Positions 20,840 through 29,659 of a DNA stretch of 64,000 bases are shown in pieces. The position numbers and the translations under genes were made by a program. Source of the stretch: Erwinia pyrifoliae DSM 12163 (GTDB taxonomy: Bacteria > Pseudomonadota > Gammaproteobacteria > Enterobacterales > Enterobacteriaceae). Location of the stretch: the NCBI RefSeq assembly GCF_000026985.1, contig NC_017390.1, forward strand, positions 2,219,902 to 2,283,901, in the 5' to 3' direction. A model generated the notes under the pieces. The model was given only the letters and a program-made list of their open reading frames with translations, had not been told where the DNA came from and made no database searches. Numbering within the stretch: position 1 is the first letter of the stretch; the number at the start of each line of letters is the position of its first letter.

Positions 20840-21931
20840 TTATTCATCCGTTAGGAGTTCATCGCTAGTCACATCGCTGGAAGGTACCGCGCTTTCCATA
20901 CCTGCTATCTCGACCTGACGGAGCCAAATGAGAATATCCATCACTGCCATCAAATCATCATCATTAATTGAAATAAAGCTGTACTGAACATAAGATTTAT
21001 AAAGACGTCGTGTAAGCAAAACATTGCGGACAACAGGGATACCAATTTCCTCCGCATATAATAAAGCTGCTTTAGCTTTGAAGTTGGAAGCTCGTAATGC
21101 AATGAAAGGCAAAGACGCAACCTGAGGATTAAAATAAATAGCCATAGCAATATGCGTTGGGTTTGCCATGACCACCGACGAGTTTCTGACAGCCGCCATT
21201 TCTTCCCCGGAAAGCAGTTCCTGATGCGCACGTCGCCTGGCACTTTTTATTTGCGGATTTCCATCACTTTCTTTATGCTCCTGTTTTACCTCATGTTTAT
21301 CCATTTTCAAATCTTTAACATGCAGGAAGTATTCCATAATGAAATCAGCGCAGAGAACAAATAACGAATATGCAATGAAAATCGTAACCGCTTTGACTGT
21401 TAATGATAACAAACTTACGATCAACTGGCCGATACCCGCATGATGAATAACCAATGCATGTTTTAGATCGTTAGTGATAAAGTTGTAACAAGTGAATAAG
21501 AAGACCATCAAATAGCATAAAGATTTGATGAATTCCTTCACAGTTCGCATGCTAAAAATCTTTTTTATACCTTCAACAGGATTCAAAGCTTTGAAGTTGA
21601 GCTTTAACGCTTGTGTGGCAATAGTAAAGCGCGTTTGAAATAGCGTGGCTATTATTCCTGACAAACAACAAACACCGATTAGAGGAAACGAGAGTTGCAG
21701 AAAAATGTACATCATTTGCAGCATAAAATCATCGATGTTCACCGAGTTTTCATTGAGCAAAATTTTAGAAAAATAGGATATAAAACTGCTGAAGTCCATC
21801 CCATAAAGTAGAAAGTAGCTACCGGAGATGAGTGTAACCGTGGTAATAAAATCCTTAATTTTTAAGGACTGCCCTTTTTTGGCAGAATCTTTTCGCTTTT
21901 TTTCCGTAGGAAGTTCTGTCTTTTGTGCCAA
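20840..21931 (-). CDS. spaS: T3SS export switch protein SpaS (SctU)
   Basis: SpaS/SctU is the inner-membrane switch that changes substrate class from needle to translocator. The 363-residue protein begins with the family signature KTELPTEKKRKDSAKKGQ and has four hydrophobic segments in residues 28-215. The cytoplasmic domain contains the autocleavage motif NPTH at residues 257-260 (cleavage between Asn257 and Pro258). It starts 13 bases after spaR. All key residues are present, so the switch should be functional. Confidence 0.95.
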   Translation of the reverse strand: MAQKTELPTEKKRKDSAKKGQSLKIKDFITTVTLISGSYFLLYGMDFSSFISYFSKILLNENSVNIDDFMLQMMYIFLQLSFPLIGVCCLSGIIATLFQTRFTIATQALKLNFKALNPVEGIKKIFSMRTVKEFIKSLCYLMVFLFTCYNFITNDLKHALVIHHAGIGQLIVSLLSLTVKAVTIFIAYSLFVLCADFIMEYFLHVKDLKMDKHEVKQEHKESDGNPQIKSARRRAHQELLSGEEMAAVRNSSVVMANPTHIAMAIYFNPQVASLPFIALRASNFKAKAALLYAEEIGIPVVRNVLLTRRLYKSYVQYSFISINDDDLMAVMDILIWLRQVEIAGMESAVPSSDVTSDELLTDE

Positions 21932-21944
21932 TGTTTAATCAACC

Positions 21945-22715
21945 TTACAAGCCTGGAAAGAATTCTTTGAAAATACCAGTAGAGAATAAATTCAATGGCT
22001 TTTCAGCCAGTGCATTGAAACCGTAAAAAAGGAAAGTTATAAATGTGATGAAGCTTTTTATCGTCAGCGAGAGTGAAAACGGATTGAGCTGTGGGCAATA
22101 ACGAGCAAATACTCCCAATAATATTTCAGCTACCATCATGACTATGATAACGGGTGCTGCCAGCATAATACCACTTTCAATTAGCATGACTAGAATCCTA
22201 CCGGCTTCTTGCCAATGAAACCCCAGCCACTTACTACTTGTTGGGAAAATATGATAACTTTCGACGAATGCCTCCATTAATAAACGCATGCCATTATTGG
22301 TGAAAAATATCATACCAAATGTAAAATTAAGCAAACCAGCTAATATAGAGTTTTGTCCTCCATTCAGGGGGTCGATATTGTCTGCCATTGAAGCCCCTCG
22401 TTGGTTATCCAGAATTTCACCAAGCCCAATAACAATCCAGAATGGGAGGCACAAGACGGTAGCAAGGATTAAACCGACAATGCACTCCTGAACCAACAGC
22501 AAGTACCATCCTCGCTCAATTATCGCTACATTTTCGAAGCAGGGCCATAAACCTATTATGGTCAACGTTATGATTGAATTCTTAATGATTAAATGAGAAA
22601 GAATACGCTCACCCAATATGGGAAGCATATAAAAGACTACCGCCAAGCGCGCATAAGCTATTGCATAAATAAGTAAATAGTGCTGGAAATTGAAGTAAAG
22701 TGAAATAAACAGCAT
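21945..22715 (-). CDS. spaR: T3SS export apparatus protein SpaR (SctT)
   Basis: A 256-residue inner-membrane protein with about six to eight hydrophobic segments, part of the SctRST export gate with SpaP and SpaQ. The loop RGASMADNIDPLNGGQNS is the conserved family signature, and the C-terminal region has the YCPQLNPFSLSLTIKS pattern. Length equals the usual size (Salmonella SpaR 263). It follows spaQ by 12 bases. Confidence 0.94.
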   Translation of the reverse strand: MLFISLYFNFQHYLLIYAIAYARLAVVFYMLPILGERILSHLIIKNSIITLTIIGLWPCFENVAIIERGWYLLLVQECIVGLILATVLCLPFWIVIGLGEILDNQRGASMADNIDPLNGGQNSILAGLLNFTFGMIFFTNNGMRLLMEAFVESYHIFPTSSKWLGFHWQEAGRILVMLIESGIMLAAPVIIVMMVAEILLGVFARYCPQLNPFSLSLTIKSFITFITFLFYGFNALAEKPLNLFSTGIFKEFFPGL

Positions 22716-22727
22716 AAATATACCGTA

Positions 22728-22982
22728 TTAATTAAAAGCCATTGAGAAAGCTTGATTTGCAAAATTCAACATTTCAGCTGAAAACCATTCAATTAACATA
22801 AAAATACTGGCAAACACTGCCAACATTTTCAGACCAAAGGGTAACGTTTGCTCCTGTATTTGCATAATAGTTTGAAACAGGCCTACAATTATTCCAACTA
22901 AAGTGGCGAATGCAATAGGTACTGCTGTCAGTTTCAATACGACAACTAAAGCAGCGTTACTAATAAATAGAGTATTATTCAT
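22728..22982 (-). CDS. spaQ: T3SS export apparatus protein SpaQ (SctS)
   Basis: An 84-residue protein with two transmembrane helices and the conserved motif GLFQTIMQIQEQTLPFGLK between them, characteristic of SctS/FliQ. It forms the export gate with SpaP and SpaR. The ATG overlaps the spaP stop in an ATGA, which implies coupled translation. Salmonella SpaQ is 86 residues. Confidence 0.94.
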   Translation of the reverse strand: MNNTLFISNAALVVVLKLTAVPIAFATLVGIIVGLFQTIMQIQEQTLPFGLKMLAVFASIFMLIEWFSAEMLNFANQAFSMAFN

Positions 22983-23650
22983 GATGTCATTAGGTCAGCA
23001 TATTGTGTGATAAGCCCTTTCGCCAATAAGCTCCAACCATCCATTGCAACAAAAAGAATCAGTTTTATTGGAATAGAGATGGTCACCGGACTCATCATCA
23101 TCATACCTAATGCCAGTAAAATACTGGACACAACCATATCTATTACAACGAAGGGAATATAAATATAAAAAGCAATCTTGAATGCGCTTTGAATTTCACT
23201 TAGTGCGTAAGCAGGCATCAAAGTCATTAATGGTAATCTTCTCAATTCATGTTCAGTAATATCGACTTCATTGTCATCATTTCTTTTCTTTTGAACTTTA
23301 TTAAAAAAATGAATCAAATCATGGTCGGAATAATGCACCAGATATTCACGATAGCTCCCCAACCCATCATCCATCAACTGTGGAATAGCTCCACTTTGAT
23401 TAAAATCAATATGCCGGCTTTCAACATCATCAGCAATACGCTGACATACAGGCATCATTACAAATGCGCTTAAAATAAGTGCAATTCCATTGAGGGTAAG
23501 GTTAGAAGGTACTTGCTGGATTCCTAATGCATTGCGCATCATCACTAATACAATTGAAAATTTGATGAAACAAGTACCACCTGCAATAAGGAATGGAAGC
23601 AACGTAAAAAAAGAAAGTACGCCAATTAAGGAAATGTCATTATTCAGCAT
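22979..23650 (-). CDS. spaP: T3SS export apparatus protein SpaP (SctR)
   Basis: SctR is the core of the export gate. The product has 223 residues with the ATG at 23650, which gives an N-terminus (NNDISLIGVLSFFTLLPF) matching Salmonella SpaP; an in-frame ATG 18 bases earlier is less likely. Motifs FVMMPVCQ, LMPAYALSEIQSAFKIAF and LLALGMMMMSPVTISIPIKL are typical of SctR/FliP, with four hydrophobic segments. The start overlaps the end of spaO by 11 bases. Confidence 0.95.
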   Translation of the reverse strand: MLNNDISLIGVLSFFTLLPFLIAGGTCFIKFSIVLVMMRNALGIQQVPSNLTLNGIALILSAFVMMPVCQRIADDVESRHIDFNQSGAIPQLMDDGLGSYREYLVHYSDHDLIHFFNKVQKKRNDDNEVDITEHELRRLPLMTLMPAYALSEIQSAFKIAFYIYIPFVVIDMVVSSILLALGMMMMSPVTISIPIKLILFVAMDGWSLLAKGLITQYADLMTS

Positions 23651-23957
23651 TGTAGATATCCATATCATCTACTAAGACTGTATTAATCTGCCTGATCTCT
23701 ACAGCCAGATTACCGTTATCGAGTGCCACCAATTCACCACGAGCAAAAAACTTTCTGTTAAGATAAATTTTTACTCGCTGTTCAGCACATTGATTTAAAG
23801 GAAACGCCGTTCCCGGCTCTATAGTATCGAGTTCTGCGAGAGTAGTAGACTTACTATCAAGCACAAACTCTATTTCGATTGGGAGATCCGACCATTTATG
23901 CAACGTTTCTTCTTCATCACGGTATTCTTCTTGCTGGTCTGTGAACTTCTCTAGCAC
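23640..23957 (-). CDS. Predicted short SpaO isoform (SctQ-C) from an internal GTG
   Basis: Inside spaO, AGGAGG (23968-23963) lies five bases before an in-frame GTG at 23957, codon 204. Translation from it would give a 105-residue protein covering the last SPOA domain. In Salmonella, SpaO is also made as a full-length and a short form from an internal GTG at codon 203, and the short form stabilises the platform. The near-identical position and the strong Shine-Dalgarno support the same arrangement here. Not a separate gene. Confidence 0.65.
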   Translation of the reverse strand: MLEKFTDQQEEYRDEEETLHKWSDLPIEIEFVLDSKSTTLAELDTIEPGTAFPLNQCAEQRVKIYLNRKFFARGELVALDNGNLAVEIRQINTVLVDDMDIYNAE

Positions 23958-24566
23958 AACCACCTCCTGATTATTGATAAGACTCAAGTGAAATAGCTTA
24001 TTTTTTCCGATTTGCAGAGAGGGCAATTGATGTTGAATTAGTAATAAGTCTCCTAAAGCTATATCACTGATCAATGATATGGGTAATTGACTGTATCCTA
24101 AATGTAGGTCTAATATAAAGTTAATACCATATTGTCTTAGATGCCACTTGTTGAATTCAGGATTTATGCCCTCTGACCAATCGATGCACAATAGTGGACA
24201 TGGCTTAGCAGGTATACAGAGTATTTTTTCTGGCAAAGAGGCACAAGGTAATTTAATTTCCTCTACCCCCCACTCTTCTGCTTTCAATATAAAAATATGA
24301 TTCAGACTATTTAACCATCGGATCAAGTAGCTTAATGGTACCTGTTGCCATGGAATGCCGGGCAACCGATAATCCATCATCTGCAACCAGTCATCGACAT
24401 TAATCAATGCTTCATTTCGTAAGTCAGAATCGTTTTTCAGAATAAGTCGCAGGTAGCGACCTTCTGCATTTGGAACGATGACTTCACTACCAATATGGCT
24501 ATTTTTGAGAAACTCTAATGCTCTCTGGCTCTGATCTACATGACGCAAATGATGACGTAGACTCAT
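23640..24566 (-). CDS. spaO: T3SS sorting-platform protein SpaO (SctQ)
   Basis: SpaO forms the pods of the cytoplasmic sorting platform that load substrates for export. The 308-residue product has a variable N-terminal half and two SPOA-type domains; the last one (about residues 228-305) contains FPLNQCAEQRVKIYLNRKFF and GNLAVEIRQI. It is almost the same length as Salmonella SpaO (303). It overlaps spaN by four bases (ATGA). An internal start at 23957 is annotated separately. Confidence 0.92.
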   Translation of the reverse strand: MSLRHHLRHVDQSQRALEFLKNSHIGSEVIVPNAEGRYLRLILKNDSDLRNEALINVDDWLQMMDYRLPGIPWQQVPLSYLIRWLNSLNHIFILKAEEWGVEEIKLPCASLPEKILCIPAKPCPLLCIDWSEGINPEFNKWHLRQYGINFILDLHLGYSQLPISLISDIALGDLLLIQHQLPSLQIGKNKLFHLSLINNQEVVVLEKFTDQQEEYRDEEETLHKWSDLPIEIEFVLDSKSTTLAELDTIEPGTAFPLNQCAEQRVKIYLNRKFFARGELVALDNGNLAVEIRQINTVLVDDMDIYNAE

Positions 24567-25408
24567 TCTTTATCTTCTTCATCCTGATGATGTTGACGTT
24601 CATCTTTATCATGTTGTTGCAGTAGGAGGTCTGACATACGGTGTATTGTTCGATCCATATTTCTGGAAAGTACATCGGCTACACGCGCGTCAGATGGTAA
24701 CAAAGTGATATTACCGCTGCTTGAGTCGAAAGGTATTGACACTTTCACCGAATGATCGCCTGTCCATCGCTGGAACTGATAAACCAGATTTACATCTTGT
24801 TTATCAACGCGGACCTCGCTTAAACTTGCAGCTTCGTTGGCGAACTTTATAAGCTGCTGTGTCCTGGAACGGTGCATGTTTTCTCCACGCGATATAGTAT
24901 CTTCTCCCAGTGAAGCCGAATCTCCATGAGCAGGCGGAACAGAAAAATGGCTTTTAAGCGTGGTGAAATCTTCCTTTTCTTCGAGTCCCCCTATGTGCTT
25001 AGAAAGCTTGTCAGAATTACTTTTATCCATTGTTAGTACGCTGCTATTAGCCTGCACAGAGTTTTTAACTTCTTTACAATCTCTACTTTGCAATTGCTGC
25101 GATATAGAAAGTCCAGAGTTTAAACCAAGCCTGTCTGCACCTGGCTTAAATCGATAAAAATGTTCTTCACTGTTATGAGATGAAAATAATTTATCAGTTC
25201 TATTATGCTCAGTTTTTCTTCCACCGCTCGCTAAGCTGACAGCTAAATATTGCTGAATATATTGTTGAAGATTGTATAAATCATCTGCAGGGTCTGGATC
25301 TTTCTTTTCTCGCACCTTGTCAAGCATATCATCAAAAGGTTTTTCTACCGCTGAAACATCATTATCGATAAATTGTTTTGTATCAATGTCAGAATTTACT
25401 CTTGCCAT
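24563..25408 (-). CDS. spaN: Needle-length regulator SpaN (InvJ, SctP)
   Basis: InvJ/SpaN controls needle length and the substrate switch. The ATG at 25408 gives 281 residues, mostly hydrophilic and low in complexity, as usual for this fast-evolving family. The C-terminal LVYQFQRWTGDHSVKV corresponds to the conserved YRFQRWGNDYSV block of Salmonella InvJ, and the end is Gln/His/Asp-rich as there. The start overlaps spaM by 20 bases, with GGAG about 11 bases upstream; a longer in-frame extension of 27 residues would run deeper into spaM and is unlikely. Confidence 0.85.
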   Translation of the reverse strand: MARVNSDIDTKQFIDNDVSAVEKPFDDMLDKVREKKDPDPADDLYNLQQYIQQYLAVSLASGGRKTEHNRTDKLFSSHNSEEHFYRFKPGADRLGLNSGLSISQQLQSRDCKEVKNSVQANSSVLTMDKSNSDKLSKHIGGLEEKEDFTTLKSHFSVPPAHGDSASLGEDTISRGENMHRSRTQQLIKFANEAASLSEVRVDKQDVNLVYQFQRWTGDHSVKVSIPFDSSSGNITLLPSDARVADVLSRNMDRTIHRMSDLLLQQHDKDERQHHQDEEDKE

Positions 25409-25850
25409 AGCAGATCGTCTCCAGTGCGTCATCTTCAGAATTTTCATCACTGCGTATAGTATAGTCATTGTATCGACGGTATAAATCACGAGTGACTTTG
25501 AAGTATTTCTTTTCCAGAAAGCCCTTTTGAATTTGAAAATTCTGGAGTGTTTTTTCTTGCGTTATATTTTCTTCTTCAAGCTGGTTTATCTTAATAATAA
25601 TAAGTTGTTGACGTGATAGTAAAACACCCTGACACCTGATGCCTTGGTGAATTTTTGATTTCTCGAGTACGCCTGAAGGTGTCAATGAATTTATTTTCTG
25701 TCTTATTAAATTATATTCATGAATCTGTTGATTCAGAAGCCGCTTGGTTTGACTTATAAGCCTTTCAACCTTAACCATCTTCATATCAATCAATGTTCTT
25801 TTATACTCGATAAGATCAATAAACTGACGCCCTTTATGCCACGCATCCAT
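25389..25850 (-). CDS. spaM: T3SS stalk protein SpaM (InvI, SctO)
   Basis: A 153-residue, nearly all-helical coiled-coil protein without hydrophobic segments, in the position of SpaM/InvI between the ATPase and the needle-length regulator. SctO proteins are the central stalk that links the ATPase to the export gate, like FliJ in flagella. Sequence is weakly conserved; size (Salmonella 147), predicted coil and gene order support the call. It overlaps spaL by 17 bases. Confidence 0.85.
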   Translation of the reverse strand: MDAWHKGRQFIDLIEYKRTLIDMKMVKVERLISQTKRLLNQQIHEYNLIRQKINSLTPSGVLEKSKIHQGIRCQGVLLSRQQLIIIKINQLEEENITQEKTLQNFQIQKGFLEKKYFKVTRDLYRRYNDYTIRSDENSEDDALETICYGKSKF

Positions 25851-27129
25851 ATAACATATCCATGCAGGTCGAAATTTCCATTTTTTCTGTCATATCTTGT
25901 TTGAGAAATTCTTCCATTTGTTCGTTCTTATCAAAAGCAATATCATTATTCTCATTTTCACCCCGGTGATATTCGCCTAAATCAATAAATAGCTGCATAT
26001 CACGTTGACGCTGTAATAAATCACGGAAGCAGTTCGCCATTTGCTGCTGATTTCGTTCTGTTACTTGTGAAAAAACTCTGCTAATACTGTTAAGTACATT
26101 AATGGCCGGATAATGCCCCTTAGCGGCGAGTTTACGGCTCAGGTAGATATGTCCATCCAAAATCGAGCGCACTTCATCACCGATTACATCTGGATCTTCT
26201 TCGTTTTCAATTAGCACAGTATAAAATGCTGTTATTGATCCGGTGAGGAAACGACCAGGCCGCTCGAGCAGCTTTGGTAACGCCTCAAACACTGATGCAG
26301 GATAGCCGCGACGCACGGGCATTTCCCCCATACTCAGTGCAACGTCACGCAACGCACGGGCGTAACGGGTGATCGAATCCACAAAAAGTAGTACATTGTT
26401 GCCCAACTCACTGAAATACTCGGCAATACTTGATGCAATTTGTGCGGCATTACTACGTTCCACCGAAGAGCGGTCCGAGGTAGCATAAACTATTACGATC
26501 CTTGAACGTCTTGAAGACTTTTTCATTGATTCGACGAATTCAGTTACTTCTCGTCCTCGTTCACCTATCAGGCCGATAACATAGATATCCGCTTCTGAAT
26601 GCTCGATTAGCATATTCATCAGCGATGTTTTACCACAGCCAGCCGTCGCAAAAATTCCGATTCGTTGTCCCTGACCACAGGTAAGCAAACCATCAATGGC
26701 ACGAATTCCGGTTAACAATGGCTCTGTTATTGGTTTACGTAAGCTAAAATCACGCGCCGAACCGCAGGCCATAATACTCTTTACATTTGTGTAAGGAGTA
26801 ACAGGCATATCAACCAGATGCCCTTTGATCGTTCCAGTAGCATCAATGATGGCCCCTTTTATGCCCTCATGAACCTCAACGCGCAGAGGCTTACCCGTTG
26901 GCAACAATACGTTTTCTCGTGAAAAACCCTGACTATCCGTTAAGAGGCTTAAAAATGTATGTTCATTATTAAATCCGGTTATTTGCGCGAGTCCTAAAAC
27001 TTCACTTTCAACTAATGATTTCTGGATTTGACAAATTTCTCCAATCTTCGTTCCTGGAAGGTATGCTTCTATCACATTTCCTTGAATACGTAGTGGATGA
27101 GCGAGACGAACCAACATGTGTGTAAACAT
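25834..27129 (-). CDS. spaL: T3SS ATPase SpaL (InvC, SctN)
   Basis: This hexameric ATPase unfolds substrates and strips chaperones at the export gate. With the ATG at 27129 it has 431 residues, exactly the size of Salmonella InvC. That start has AGAGGG six bases upstream; an in-frame start ten codons earlier lacks one. Walker A is GCGKT (about residues 164-168) and Walker B is NVLLFVDSITRYARA; LIGERGREVTEFV and GYPASVFEALPKLLERPG are signature blocks of the family. Confidence 0.96.
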   Translation of the reverse strand: MFTHMLVRLAHPLRIQGNVIEAYLPGTKIGEICQIQKSLVESEVLGLAQITGFNNEHTFLSLLTDSQGFSRENVLLPTGKPLRVEVHEGIKGAIIDATGTIKGHLVDMPVTPYTNVKSIMACGSARDFSLRKPITEPLLTGIRAIDGLLTCGQGQRIGIFATAGCGKTSLMNMLIEHSEADIYVIGLIGERGREVTEFVESMKKSSRRSRIVIVYATSDRSSVERSNAAQIASSIAEYFSELGNNVLLFVDSITRYARALRDVALSMGEMPVRRGYPASVFEALPKLLERPGRFLTGSITAFYTVLIENEEDPDVIGDEVRSILDGHIYLSRKLAAKGHYPAINVLNSISRVFSQVTERNQQQMANCFRDLLQRQRDMQLFIDLGEYHRGENENNDIAFDKNEQMEEFLKQDMTEKMEISTCMDMLYGCVA

Positions 27130-27145
27130 ATAAAACCCTCTGTTA

Positions 27146-27553
27146 TTAAGCCAGAACACTACGATAGTTCAACATAATAGTGAGGTAATGATCCAGAACA
27201 GATAGGAAGTCATTAGCAGACGCCAAATGCTTCTCCAGAACCTGTGCACGTAGTTCTAGCTGCCCATCTACCGGATATAAGCAAGGCTGTCCCGTAATAA
27301 AGTATTCTTCATTGTAATCAAACATGAGTGGTAAAAGATTGATACTACTGTAGGCTAATGAATTGATATTAAATTCGCCAAGTTTTGCCCAGAGCCATAC
27401 ATCATCATCTATACTTTTTATATTTATAGCAGGGATGTCATCCTTCATATTGAGAGAAATCGTTGAGTGATTACTTAAATCATCACTGATAAATTCTGAC
27501 ATACCAGCTTCTTTCAGCATCGTTGAAATTAATTCCGCAACATCATATTTCAT
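27146..27553 (-). CDS. spaK: T3SS effector chaperone SpaK (InvB)
   Basis: A 135-residue acidic protein of class IB effector-chaperone size. In Salmonella, InvB serves several effectors, among them SipA, SopA and SopE. The mixed alpha/beta pattern (VWLWAKLGEFNINSLAYSSI; LELRAQVLEKHLASANDFLS) and the place between invA and the ATPase gene support the call. It overlaps invA by 11 bases. It is the only class I chaperone seen in the island, so it is the likely partner of the candidate effectors. Confidence 0.85.
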   Translation of the reverse strand: MKYDVAELISTMLKEAGMSEFISDDLSNHSTISLNMKDDIPAINIKSIDDDVWLWAKLGEFNINSLAYSSINLLPLMFDYNEEYFITGQPCLYPVDGQLELRAQVLEKHLASANDFLSVLDHYLTIMLNYRSVLA

Positions 27554-29618
27554 TTACAGCCTCACTATAGTTTTCTAATGAACCAATGACGTCAATTTCT
27601 ACGCCGGCAGAGACCTCACTAAAAGAGAGTACATCTAATTCTGAATAAGTCCCTTCGATGATGGTTTTAGCAAAGCGTCTGATATCCATAGATACCATTA
27701 GAATAATGTCTCTTGCATTTACCCTATTGTTTTGCAAGCAGATTTCGAGAGATTTTATTATATTTTCTGTTTCCAATGGCGGCAGATTGACGAATGTACC
27801 CCCAGAAGTCTGGCGGATTCCGTCGCGGATAATACTCTCCATATCATGCGACATCACCACAGTTCTGATACGACCTTCAGCTGAGAATCGGCTTGAAATA
27901 TAGCGTGCTAAAACTCCACGTACATGTTCAACCAGCATAATTGGATCTTTCTCCTTAGGAGCCCACTGGACTAAAGCCTCGAGAATCAAACGCATATTTC
28001 TGATTGAAATACGCTCCTTGAGTAACCGTTGAAACACTTCAGTGATTCGTTGAACTGTATTATTTCGGTAGCACTCTTTAAGCAAGTCAGGATATTTCTT
28101 CTCAAGGTCGTCAAGCAACGTTTTGGCTTCCTGAATACCAAAAAACTCAGAAATATTATGAACGAGTAACGTAGATATACAGGAGTAAAATTCGTTAACT
28201 GCATCCCTTGAGTAAAATCCGAGTTTCAAAGCTGTTTCATGTCTTTCCTCAGGTATCCAGTAGGTTTTTCCATGGGAAGTATTTACCACCTTTACGTTGT
28301 CATCTATTAATTTTAACTCATCTCCTCTGAAAAGAACTTTGTGCATTTCAGGGAAAAAATCATAACTTGCGACCTGTATTTCATTGATAGCAACAGTCAA
28401 CTTCCCCTGTTCAACATGCTGGTCATAATTCATAATCAAATCAGGCAGACGAACGCCATACTCGATAAAAAAATGGCGTTTCAGTAAAGAAGAAAAATTA
28501 TTCTTGGCAAAATATTTTTCATATCCATTCCAGGAACTCACAATAAGCGGAACAGTCTCAGGAATGTATTCTCCATCTATAACTACAGGCTTACTTTTGA
28601 CAGTGGACTGTTCTGCAACCTCTGAGTCATCTGGATCAAGACTGTTATTCTTATTTTTATTGTATTTATCCTTATAAAAGACCCCAAGTAGAATAATAGC
28701 CAGTAAAAGAAATACAATTAATGGGAATCCGGGCAATAAGCCTAATGTAACGGCTAATATTGCTGTTATCACTAAGGTTGACTTATTGAGAAAAAGATCT
28801 TGCAGTATCTTAGCACCTAAATTTGTATTTTCATTATTATTTACGCGCGTTACAATCAATCCACCGCTTATTGAGATCAGTAATGCGGGGATTTGGGCAA
28901 CTAAAGCCTCACCAATAGTCAACAATGCATATATGGACAAAGCATGTGATATATTCATCCCTTTCTGCACTACACCAATAGCAAGTCCTCCAAGCAGGTT
29001 AACTAAAATAATAATTATCCCGGCGATAGCATCGCCTTTGATAAACTTCATTGCGCCATCCAGAGCACCATAAAGCTGACTTTCTGCCTCCAGATCGCTA
29101 CGGCGCCGTCTGACCTCTTTTTCATCGATCACGCCTGCTTTAAGGTCAGCATCAATACTCATTTGCTTACCCGGCATGGCATCTAAAGAAAAGCGGGCTG
29201 CAACCTCGGCAATACGCTCAGAGCCTTTTGTAATGACGATAAACTGCACTACAGTGACGATAAAGAAAATAACCATCCCAACTACAAGACTTTCTGCAAT
29301 AACGAATTCACCGAAACTCGAAATAATTTTACCAGCATCCGCGTCGGTTAGAACTAAGCGGCTAGTACTGATAGAAATAGCCAGACGAAATATGGTACTG
29401 ATCATAATCATCGATGGGAACGTCGAAAAATCCAAAATTCTGTTTATATAGAAAGAGCCGATGAATATCAATAATGCCATTGTCAAATTTAGTGCGATAA
29501 AAAAATCGACCAAGTATGTTGGCAGTGGAATTATCAACATAACGACGACCATAATCATCATCAGCAAGACGATCAGCTCAGGACGTGTTCGCATTTGCCC
29601 AATAAAATTACTTAACAT
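27543..29618 (-). CDS. invA: T3SS major export apparatus protein InvA (SctV)
   Basis: SctV forms the nonameric export-gate ring. The 691-residue protein has seven or eight transmembrane helices in residues 1-330 with the conserved FHIPEP-type loop (RFSLDAMPGKQMSIDADLKA), then a large cytoplasmic domain with FGIQEAKTLLDDLEKKYPDL and QTSGGTFVNL. The ATG at 29618 matches the homologous N-terminus; a GTG two codons earlier is possible. Size equals Salmonella InvA (685). It is among the best-conserved genes of the island. Confidence 0.96.
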   Translation of the reverse strand: MLSNFIGQMRTRPELIVLLMMIMVVVMLIIPLPTYLVDFFIALNLTMALLIFIGSFYINRILDFSTFPSMIMISTIFRLAISISTSRLVLTDADAGKIISSFGEFVIAESLVVGMVIFFIVTVVQFIVITKGSERIAEVAARFSLDAMPGKQMSIDADLKAGVIDEKEVRRRRSDLEAESQLYGALDGAMKFIKGDAIAGIIIILVNLLGGLAIGVVQKGMNISHALSIYALLTIGEALVAQIPALLISISGGLIVTRVNNNENTNLGAKILQDLFLNKSTLVITAILAVTLGLLPGFPLIVFLLLAIILLGVFYKDKYNKNKNNSLDPDDSEVAEQSTVKSKPVVIDGEYIPETVPLIVSSWNGYEKYFAKNNFSSLLKRHFFIEYGVRLPDLIMNYDQHVEQGKLTVAINEIQVASYDFFPEMHKVLFRGDELKLIDDNVKVVNTSHGKTYWIPEERHETALKLGFYSRDAVNEFYSCISTLLVHNISEFFGIQEAKTLLDDLEKKYPDLLKECYRNNTVQRITEVFQRLLKERISIRNMRLILEALVQWAPKEKDPIMLVEHVRGVLARYISSRFSAEGRIRTVVMSHDMESIIRDGIRQTSGGTFVNLPPLETENIIKSLEICLQNNRVNARDIILMVSMDIRRFAKTIIEGTYSELDVLSFSEVSAGVEIDVIGSLENYSEAVNEI

Positions 29619-29659
29619 ATTCACCAGTGGTTAAAAGTAAGAAAATTCTACATATGCCT

